From Myxococcota bacterium (GTDB lineage Bacteria > Myxococcota_A > Polyangia > HGW-17 > JAJRWW01): 6,892 nucleotides of DNA. The translations under genes and the position numbers were made by a program. Positions 1 to 5,507 of the stretch are shown here, one piece after another. Under the pieces are notes generated by a model that had not been told where the DNA came from, made no database searches, and worked only from the letters and a program-made list of their open reading frames with translations. The stretch's first letter is position 1. Each line of letters opens with the position of its first letter. The stretch spans positions 1 through 6,892 of the forward strand of contig JAJRWW010000503.1 in assembly GCA_024276595.1 (NCBI GenBank), given 5' to 3'.

Positions 1-1088
1 AGCCAGTTGGAGAAGTGCTGGCGGGATGCATGGTACTCCAGGGATGCTGCGGGCACCTGTAGGATGCACTGCTCCAGCTCCCGGACATCGTTGGCACGGC
101 AGATCTCCGAGCGGTCCGGCATCCGGAAGATGAACGGCCCGAAGCCCAGGTAGTCCCGCAAAAAGAGGCGGATGCGCTGGAGGAGGCGCTGCGAGTGCTT
201 GTTTACGAACAGCAGCCCGAGCTCGGCCTCCATGGCCTCGTACTTCTGCTCGGAGGACTGCAGGAGGATGGGCAGATCAGGCGCATCCTCACGGATGCGC
301 GACAGCAGCTTTACCCCCGCGTCGGGGTCGTGCTTCCCCTCCCGGGGGAACCCCGCGTCGCTGATTATCGCGATCAGGTTCTCCGCGTAGCGCAGATACA
401 GCTCGGTGGCCTGCTCGAAGCTACGGGCCAGCAGGACCTTGGGCCTGGTGCGCATGCGCATGAGCCGTTGCAGCCTGTTCATCCCCTCGGAGACCAGCGA
501 CTGCGACTGCATCATTAGCTCCGGGTAGAGGACCGAGAGGAATGACGAGTGGTAGCGGATGGAGTCCTCCACCACCAGGATCACCCGCACGTCCGCCACC
601 GCGATGTCTTCGTCCACGTTCGCCCGGTCCTCCACGTACTTGGAGATGGCCAGCAGGATCTTGGCGTCCCCGTTCCAGGTGAAGACGCCATCAATTGCGG
701 GATCGTCTACGATCTGCTCCAGGCTCGCCAGGTCACGGCTGTTGAACGCCAGCAGCACCACCGTCAGCGGGTGGGGCCTGTCCTTGATCCGCCTGGCGAA
801 GCGGAGGATGTCCATGTCCAGCAGTCGGGTCACCAGCAGCACCAGGTCGAAGCGGCGGAGGTTCACCAGCTCCAGGGCCGCGGCGCCAGTGGAGACATGG
901 GTGAAGCGCGGCGCGGAGGAGAGGTTGAGGGTCTCGTACTCCATGTACACCTTCTCGGTGAGGTGCCCATCCTCCTGGAGGATGTAGGAGTCGTAGAGGG
1001 ACGAGACCAGGAGCACCTCGCGCACCCGGTGCTGCATCAGGTCCGAGAGCTTGTGCTGAATGGCCGTGTGGTTGGCGTTGCTTCCCAT
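1..1088 (-). CDS. Tandem receiver-like protein, probable N-terminus of a PEP/pyruvate-binding domain protein (partial)
   Basis: I translated the reverse strand from ATG at 1088 and it stays open for 362 codons to the window edge, so the C-terminus is missing. Residues about 22-155 read as a receiver fold with key residues lost: the phospho-acceptor position in FDLVLLV (80-86) is Val86 and the usual Lys is Trp138. Residues about 167-312 form a second receiver-like domain that keeps the acidic pair (E174-D175), a candidate phospho-Asp (D244 in AIISD), Ser278-Ser279 and Lys297, with a roughly 50-residue insertion after the first helix. From memory, this paired layout followed by a YHASR.HFSNW motif (352-362) starts large proteins annotated as PEP/pyruvate-binding or PEP-synthase-like. 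That catalytic part lies outside the window, so the name is inference. An AGGAG lies six bases before this ATG; an in-frame ATG at 1148 is an alternative start with no comparable site. No signal peptide or membrane segment is seen, so it is likely cytosolic. It is divergent from mnmG. Confidence 0.72.
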   Translation of the reverse strand, partial: MGSNANHTAIQHKLSDLMQHRVREVLLVSSLYDSYILQEDGHLTEKVYMEYETLNLSSAPRFTHVSTGAAALELVNLRRFDLVLLVTRLLDMDILRFARRIKDRPHPLTVVLLAFNSRDLASLEQIVDDPAIDGVFTWNGDAKILLAISKYVEDRANVDEDIAVADVRVILVVEDSIRYHSSFLSVLYPELMMQSQSLVSEGMNRLQRLMRMRTRPKVLLARSFEQATELYLRYAENLIAIISDAGFPREGKHDPDAGVKLLSRIREDAPDLPILLQSSEQKYEAMEAELGLLFVNKHSQRLLQRIRLFLRDYLGFGPFIFRMPDRSEICRANDVRELEQCILQVPAASLEYHASRQHFSNW

Positions 1089-1172
1089 GGTTGGCTCCTG
1101 GGCTACTCCGGCCGAGCCCGGCTTGTCAAGAGCGCCAGGCGCTGTCATGCTGGCTCGCCGAGACCAGGAGCC
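1089..1172. promoter_or_regulatory. Divergent intergenic region with consecutive palindromes
   Basis: This 84-bp spacer must hold the promoters of both the receiver-type gene (leftward) and mnmG (rightward). Three short odd palindromes sit almost end to end: AGCCCGGCT (1115-1123), CTTGTCAAG (1122-1130) and AGCGCCAGGCGCT (1131-1143). The middle one supplies a -35-like hexamer on each strand: TTGACA leftward (1129-1124) and TTGTCA rightward (1123-1128). The rightward one has only a weak partner, CATGCT, at 1146-1151 (17-bp spacing, 3 of 6 matches to TATAAT). The leftward one has no convincing -10. The region's role as a divergent promoter follows from gene orientation; exact elements and any operator function are inference. 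Confidence 0.4.
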
Positions 1173-1173
1173 A
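1092..1173. repeat. 10-nt inverted repeat covering both divergent Shine-Dalgarno sites
   Basis: TGGCTCCTGG (1092-1101) is the exact reverse complement of CCAGGAGCCA (1164-1173). The left copy contains the AGGAG of the leftward gene when read on the minus strand. The right copy contains the AGGAG of mnmG and the first base of its ATG. In any transcript that crosses the whole spacer the two arms could pair and bury a ribosome-binding site. Part of the symmetry is expected simply because both genes need an AGGAG. Confidence 0.55.
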
Positions 1174-3065
1174 TGACAAAGGGCCAAGAGCGAGACGCGG
1201 ATGTTTTGGTGGTGGGCGCCGGGCACGCCGGCTGCGAGGCCGCGCTGGCCGCCGCGCGGCTCGGATGCAGGGTCCTGTTGCTGACAATGGATCCGGGGGC
1301 AGCGGCCCGAATGTCCTGCAACCCCGCCATCGGAGGTCTGGCCAAGAGCCACCTGGTGCGTGAGATCGACGCCCTGGGCGGGCGCATGGCGCTGGTGGCC
1401 GACAGAGCCGGCATTCAGTACCGTCGCCTCAACATGCGCAAGGGGCCGGCCGTACGGGCCACGAGGGCCCAGTCGGACAGGGTTCGCTACAGCGCTGCCA
1501 TGGTGGACCTGCTGGAAATGGAGTCACGCCTGGAGGTGCGGGCGGTGCTGGTGGAGGAGCTCCTGACCCGGGGGAGGACCATCGCTGGAGTGCTCACCGC
1601 CCGGGGGGAGGTCATCACCGGGCGCCGGGTAATTGTCACCGCCGGCACCTTCTTGCGGGGGCTCTTGCACGTGGGCGAGCGCTCGTTCACCGGGGGCAGG
1701 CTGGGGGAGCCCGCCGCGACAGGGCTCTCTGCCAGCTTGGCGGCGCTGGGCTTCCCCCTCGGGCGGCTCAAGACCGGGACCCCGCCGCGGCTGGCAGCGG
1801 ACACCGTTGACTTCGCGGCCATGACCGAGCAGCCCGGGCTGGACCCGCCGCCCCGGCTCTCCTTCCACGGCCCGCCGCCGCCCCTGCCGCAGGTGAGCTG
1901 CCACATCACCCACACCACCGTCGCCTCCCGGGACGTGGCCCGTGAGGCGCTGCCTCGCTCTCCCCTGTACTCGGGACGGATCGAGGGCGTGGGGCCTCGC
2001 TACTGTCCCTCCTTCGAGGACAAGGTTGTGCGCTTTCCCGAGCGCACCAGCCACCAGGTCTTCGTGGAGCCGGAAGGGCTGGCCTCGGACCTCGTGTACC
2101 CCAACGGGATCAGCACCAGCTTGCCAGAGGATGTCCAGCGGGCCCTGCTGGGCACCATCCCGGGCCTGGAGAGGGCCCGCATGGTGCATCCTGGCTACGC
2201 CGTGGAGTACGACTTCGTGGACCCCAGGGAGCTGGAGCCCACCCTGGAGACCCGGCGGGTCAGGGGGCTCTACCTGGCCGGACAGATCAACGGCACCTCC
2301 GGGTACGAGGAGGCGGCCGGGCTGGGGCTGCTGGCAGGGGTGAACGCAGCTCTGTCGGTGAGAGACGGCCCTGGCCACGCACCCTTTGTGCTCGGACGCC
2401 AGGATGCCTACATGGGGGTGCTCGTGGACGACCTGGTCACGCGCGGGACCCAGGAGCCCTATCGAATGTTCACCTCCAGGGCAGAGTTTCGGCTGCTCCT
2501 CAGGGAGGACAACGCCCCTGAGCGCCTCTGCTCTCGCGGCCGGGCTCTGGGCCTGCTGCCCGACCATGCCTGGCGCGCTCACGTCAGCTCCCAGCAGCGG
2601 ATGGAGGCCGAGCTGGAGCGGCTGCGCCAGGTGATGGTCCGACCAGACGCGGCCTCCCGAGACCGGCTCCGAGCCATGGGTACGCGCCCCCCTGGCAAGC
2701 CCCTTTCACTCGAGGAGCTGCTGCGCCGGCCGGAGCTGGGCTACCAGGACCTGCTCTCGGCGGGCTGGGGAGACGACGGGCTGAGCCCGGAGGAGGCCGA
2801 GCGAGTGGAGATCCGGGTCAAGTATGCCGGCTACATTGAGAGGCAGCGGGTTGAGGCGGACCGATTCGCACGGAACGAATCTCTGGAGATCCCGCGCCAC
2901 TTGGACTACCATCGGCTGGCCGGATTGAGCAACGAGGTCAAGGAGAAGCTGGACCGGGTGCAGCCCCTCTCCCTGGGCCAGGCGTCGCGCATTCCGGGCG
3001 TGACGCCCGCGGCCATCTCCGTGCTGCTGGTTCACATCAAGAGGCATCAAGGAGCGCAGAGTTGA
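1173..3065 (+). CDS. mnmG: tRNA uridine-5-carboxymethylaminomethyl modification enzyme MnmG (GidA)
   Basis: The product is a complete 630-residue protein, the usual length for MnmG. With MnmE, this family uses FAD, NADH and methylenetetrahydrofolate to install the (carboxymethyl)aminomethyl group on C5 of the wobble uridine (U34) of certain tRNAs, in the cytosol. Visible family marks are the FAD dinucleotide-binding GAGHAG at 15-20, MSCNPAIGG with Cys49 at 47-55, KGPAVRATRAQ near residue 90, GRLKTGTPPR, IEGVGPRYCPS with the catalytic-type Cys278, EPEGL, YPNGISTSLP, the second FAD motif GQINGTSGYEEA at 370-381, VLVDDLVT, EPYRMFTSRAE, and the C-terminal GLSNEVKEKL and SRIPGVTPAAIS that belong to the MnmE/tRNA-contacting region. 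ATG 1173 is chosen because MTKGQERDADVLVVGAG matches a normal MnmG N-terminus; AGGAG at 1166-1170 precedes it with short, two-base spacing. The frame stays open far upstream only because it runs antisense to the divergent gene. mnmE is not in the window. The stop overlaps the next gene's start. Confidence 0.97.
   Translation: MTKGQERDADVLVVGAGHAGCEAALAAARLGCRVLLLTMDPGAAARMSCNPAIGGLAKSHLVREIDALGGRMALVADRAGIQYRRLNMRKGPAVRATRAQSDRVRYSAAMVDLLEMESRLEVRAVLVEELLTRGRTIAGVLTARGEVITGRRVIVTAGTFLRGLLHVGERSFTGGRLGEPAATGLSASLAALGFPLGRLKTGTPPRLAADTVDFAAMTEQPGLDPPPRLSFHGPPPPLPQVSCHITHTTVASRDVAREALPRSPLYSGRIEGVGPRYCPSFEDKVVRFPERTSHQVFVEPEGLASDLVYPNGISTSLPEDVQRALLGTIPGLERARMVHPGYAVEYDFVDPRELEPTLETRRVRGLYLAGQINGTSGYEEAAGLGLLAGVNAALSVRDGPGHAPFVLGRQDAYMGVLVDDLVTRGTQEPYRMFTSRAEFRLLLREDNAPERLCSRGRALGLLPDHAWRAHVSSQQRMEAELERLRQVMVRPDAASRDRLRAMGTRPPGKPLSLEELLRRPELGYQDLLSAGWGDDGLSPEEAERVEIRVKYAGYIERQRVEADRFARNESLEIPRHLDYHRLAGLSNEVKEKLDRVQPLSLGQASRIPGVTPAAISVLLVHIKRHQGAQS
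3049..3054 (+). promoter_or_regulatory. Ribosome-binding site supporting a TTG start
   Basis: AAGGAG at 3049-3054 lies seven bases before TTG at 3062, inside the last codons of mnmG. It decides the start of the barrel gene: the in-frame ATG at 3083 has no comparable purine-rich site. The TTGA overlap of start and stop points to translational coupling with mnmG. Confidence 0.7.
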
Positions 3066-4669
3066 AGCGTGCAGACCGTGTCATGGAGCGAGCGTTTTTC
3101 GGTCTGGCCGGCGTGGTGCTGGGTCTCGCCCTCGGCTCTGGCCCGGCGCGCGCGGGCGGAATGGAGTGGCCCGACAACGGCACCCGCTCCTTTGGGCGTG
3201 CCGGGGCCTTCTCGGCCAAGGCTGACGACCCGACCGCAATAGTGCTCAACCCCGCAGGGCTAGGGTTTCAGCTGGGCTACAGCGCCACCTTCGACAACAA
3301 CCTCATCAGGCAGAACGTGTGCGTCAAGCGCGCGGGCACCTACCCCGGCACCCCCGGGCCCTACCGCTATGCTGGCCAGCCCTATCCCGAGGTGTGCCGA
3401 AACCTCCAGGGGGCGTTCTACATCCCCATGTTCGCCGCCGCCTTTGACCTCGGCCTGAAGCGGTGGACCTTTGCCGTTGGAGGCTACGGCCCCCACGCGG
3501 TGGGACGCAGGGAGTTCCCCATGTCGGTCACCGTCACCGATCCCGACGGCAGGAGCGTGCGCGCGCCGGGGCCCACCCGCTACGACGTGGAGGACCTGAA
3601 CGTCATCGTGATCTACTTTACGGTCGCCGCCGCCTATCGGCCGGTGGACTGGCTCTCCCTTGGCGCCGCCCTGCAGGTGGTGTACGCCAACCTGGACTAC
3701 TCGGTCTACGTGCCCTTGGACCCCACCTACGATCCAGATGGGGACATCCGCTTTCGCATCAACACCAAGGGGCCCGCCGCCACCGGGCTCTTTTCCGTGC
3801 TGGCCAACCCGGTCGCCGGGCTGTTTCTCGGCGCCTCCGTGCGGCTGCCTGTCCGGGCGTCCACCAAGGGCGACGCCTGGATCAACCTGCCCGCCTCCTA
3901 CTCCTCAATGAGCAGCGTCATCGAGTGGGGTCGCACCTGCGATGACGACTCCAAGGGCAACTGGTGTCCGGTCAAGAACAAGGCTGGGCTGGTTTCGCAG
4001 CTCCCGCTGGTGCTGCGCACGGGCCTGCGTTACCGCTGGCGGATCAAGGGTCACCCCGAGGCCCCTGACCTGGCGGACATCGAGCTGGATCTCGTCTGGG
4101 AGCGCTGGTCGGCGCTGAGGTCCTTCGACACGCAGCTCAACGCTCGGATGCTGGGGACGCCCATGGAGGTCTTTGCCCTCCCGCACCATTACCAGGACGT
4201 GGTGGAGCTCCGGCTGGGAGGCTCATTCACCGTGCCCAGAAAGCTGGGAGGTGGGTGGCTCACCTTTCGCCTGGGCACATACTACGGCAACGACGCCTCG
4301 CCGCTGGAGTACACGCGCCTGGACTACGCGGCCTGGGCGCGCCTCGGCCTCTATGCCGGCGTGAGCTATCGCATCATGGGCATGGACCTGCACCTGGGCT
4401 TCGCCTATGTGTGGAACGGCACGGGGGATCGCTGGAGGCCATGGTCTTTCCGCTCCAGACGCAAGGTGCAGCACTCCTGCCTGCAGCCCATCGACGCCTT
4501 CACTCCGCCAGATCCCGCCCGCTGCGCAGACCCCTCTGCAGCGCCTGAGGTCTCGGACATGTCTCGCGGGACCTACCGGGGCTCCTTCATGGCCTTCTCC
4601 CTGGGAATGACCGTGCGCTTCGACGAGATGGCCCGCCAGATAAGGCGCCGCAAGGGGGCCAGCCGCTGA
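3062..4669 (+). CDS. FadL/OMPP1-like outer-membrane beta-barrel protein
   Basis: This 535-residue protein starts with a Sec signal peptide: basic N-terminus, hydrophobic core at about 11-25, and a likely signal peptidase I site after ARA at 29-31. After it comes a FadL-type plug signature, with GRAGA at 45-49, ADDPTAI at 54-60 and NPAGL at 63-67. The rest is rich in alternating, aromatic-bounded beta-strands with Gly/Asp/Asn-rich loops. FadL proteins (E. coli FadL is 446 residues) form 14-stranded barrels that bring long-chain fatty acids or other hydrophobic compounds across the outer membrane; the substrate here cannot be told. All six cysteines fall in three local pairs (87/112, 293/302, 473/488), which suggests disulfide-closed loops. 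The last predicted strand ends at Phe520, but a basic 15-residue tail follows, unlike the usual terminal aromatic. TTG 3062 is preferred by its AAGGAG; ATG 3083 (residue 8) would also give a workable signal peptide. Its start overlaps the mnmG stop, so the two are probably in one operon. Confidence 0.85.
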   Translation: MKRADRVMERAFFGLAGVVLGLALGSGPARAGGMEWPDNGTRSFGRAGAFSAKADDPTAIVLNPAGLGFQLGYSATFDNNLIRQNVCVKRAGTYPGTPGPYRYAGQPYPEVCRNLQGAFYIPMFAAAFDLGLKRWTFAVGGYGPHAVGRREFPMSVTVTDPDGRSVRAPGPTRYDVEDLNVIVIYFTVAAAYRPVDWLSLGAALQVVYANLDYSVYVPLDPTYDPDGDIRFRINTKGPAATGLFSVLANPVAGLFLGASVRLPVRASTKGDAWINLPASYSSMSSVIEWGRTCDDDSKGNWCPVKNKAGLVSQLPLVLRTGLRYRWRIKGHPEAPDLADIELDLVWERWSALRSFDTQLNARMLGTPMEVFALPHHYQDVVELRLGGSFTVPRKLGGGWLTFRLGTYYGNDASPLEYTRLDYAAWARLGLYAGVSYRIMGMDLHLGFAYVWNGTGDRWRPWSFRSRRKVQHSCLQPIDAFTPPDPARCADPSAAPEVSDMSRGTYRGSFMAFSLGMTVRFDEMARQIRRRKGASR

Positions 4670-4723
4670 GGCACGTGGCCAGGCTCGGCCAGTCGCCGTG
4701 AGCCCGGGGCGGGCGATCCCGAG

Positions 4724-4752
4724 TGGACAAACGCGCCAGGGCACGGCATGAT
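4724..4752 (+). promoter_or_regulatory. Possible sigma-70-type promoter for the unknown beta protein gene
   Basis: TGGACA (4724-4729, 5 of 6 to TTGACA) and CATGAT (4747-4752, 4 of 6 to TATAAT) are spaced by 17 bp. Transcription would begin near 4759, downstream of ATG 4748 but upstream of the CGGAG and ATG at 4787. If real, it favours the shorter start of the next gene. Such matches also arise by chance, so this is weak. Confidence 0.22.
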
Positions 4753-5425
4753 CCTGGACCACAGCGGGGCCATCACGGAGACGACGATGCCTGTTCTTGG
4801 TCGAACATTCTTCTTCCCCTTCTCCCACGCCACGAGGGCGGACGCCCTGTTTACACACCTGGGCAACGAGGTGACTGACGTGGAGGTGGAGGTGTACGGC
4901 GCCCAGGGGGAGCAGGTGCTCTGCAGGCGCTTCATGGATGTGCCCGAGCGCGGCTCGGTCACCACCCGAGGGGACGCCAAGGCCGACAACCTCGCGCGCT
5001 TCGTGGGGGCCAACATGGTGGGGCTGGTGGCGGTGCGGGGGGCGCGGAACTCCCTGCTCACCGCCTCGGCGCTGCTCATTGGGAAGGGGTTGACCTCCTG
5101 CGCGCTGCTGCGACCTGTGGCCTACGCCGTGGGCAGCCAGATTCACGCCACCATCGCAATTGGCGACAAGTTCCACATGCTGTTGGCCAATCCCTACGCC
5201 ACGGACGCGCAGGTGAGCGTGGAGGTGGCCGTGAGCGGGGGGCCCTTCCGTTCTCTTCAGGGGCCGATCCGCCTTTCCAGAAACCAGGTGAAGATGACCG
5301 AGGATGCCTTCGCCGTGGGCAAGCCCTCTGTGGTTCGCGTGCGCTGCGAGACAGGGGCCCCCATCTTGGCGTGGGGCCTGGGCATCGGCGGCAACCGCTC
5401 GGAGCTATATCCTCTCTACGGCTGA
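4748..5425 (+). CDS. Hypothetical all-beta protein with two similar halves
   Basis: I do not recognise this 225-residue protein. It has no signal peptide or membrane segment, so it is probably cytosolic. It is rich in predicted beta-strands and appears to hold two related units. Residues about 34-112 (FTHLGNEVTDVEVEVYG ... LVAVRG ... LLIGKG) resemble residues about 144-216 (LLANPYATDAQVSVEVAVSG ... VVRVRCETGAPILAWGLGIGGN): a strand ending in Asn plus a turn, a V.V.V strand, a Gly turn, a Pro-initiated strand, then a final pair of strands. This is the look of Ig-like or jelly-roll sandwiches; there is a faint likeness to sensory-rhodopsin-transducer-type sandwiches, too weak to name it. Start choice is open. 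ATG 4748 has AGGG six bases upstream and its first 13 codons all end in G or C, as in real coding sequence here. ATG 4787 (residue 14) has a better CGGAG with six-base spacing. The gene is in the same frame as the preceding barrel gene, 78 bases after its stop, and 82 bases before asnS. Confidence 0.75.
   Translation: MILDHSGAITETTMPVLGRTFFFPFSHATRADALFTHLGNEVTDVEVEVYGAQGEQVLCRRFMDVPERGSVTTRGDAKADNLARFVGANMVGLVAVRGARNSLLTASALLIGKGLTSCALLRPVAYAVGSQIHATIAIGDKFHMLLANPYATDAQVSVEVAVSGGPFRSLQGPIRLSRNQVKMTEDAFAVGKPSVVRVRCETGAPILAWGLGIGGNRSELYPLYG
4776..4780 (+). promoter_or_regulatory. Alternative ribosome-binding site for an internal start at 4787
   Basis: CGGAG at 4776-4780 sits six bases before ATG 4787, whose product would begin MPVLGRTFFFPF. 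It is a better Shine-Dalgarno match than the AGGG (4738-4741) before ATG 4748, so the true protein may be 212 rather than 225 residues. Confidence 0.4.
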
Positions 5426-5430
5426 GCCAT

Positions 5431-5484
5431 TCGCCTGGAGGCGAGCTGCATCCAGGCAGCTTGCCCGGGCGCCTGGACGGCGCC
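5431..5484 (+). other. Alternative hairpins in the asnS leader
   Basis: The 82-nt gap before asnS holds three simple hairpins: TCGCC/GGCGA with loop TGGA (5431-5444); an 8-bp stem with one G-U pair, 5442-5449 with 5456-5463, loop ATCCAG; and GGCGCC/GGCGCC with loop TGGAC (5468-5484). In addition GCCTGGA occurs at 5433-5439 and 5471-5477, and its reverse complement TCCAGGC lies between them at 5451-5457, so the middle segment could pair with either side. No run of T follows, so none is a convincing intrinsic terminator. No leader peptide rich in Asn codons is visible. A regulatory role is inference. Confidence 0.35.
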
Positions 5485-5507
5485 GCCAACGATCAAGGAG
5501 CAACGGG

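Noticed and set aside
1101..1129. A leftward promoter with perfect TTGACA at 1129-1124
   Set aside because: The hexamer is exact, but no -10 better than about two of six matches lies at 16-18 bp, so it is noted only as part of the palindromic spacer.
1524..2582. A 352-codon open frame on the minus strand across mnmG
   Set aside because: It lies entirely antisense to a conserved gene, and its translation is Pro/Gly/Arg/His-rich with no recognisable motif, typical of a GC-driven shadow.
549..3065. An open frame of 838 codons that would give MnmG a 208-residue N-terminal extension
   Set aside because: The extra part runs antisense to the well-supported receiver-type gene, has no recognisable domain, and ordinary MnmG homology begins at ATG 1173. 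It is open only because GC-rich DNA has few stops.
4682..4721. Hairpins GGCTC/GAGCC and CGGG/CCCG after the barrel gene as a terminator
   Set aside because: Stems are only four to five pairs and no run of T follows; not enough for an intrinsic terminator.
4223..5176. A 317-codon minus-strand open frame across the end of the barrel gene and the unknown gene
   Set aside because: Low-complexity His/Arg/Ala/Gly-rich translation with no family features, spanning two plus-strand genes; a shadow frame.
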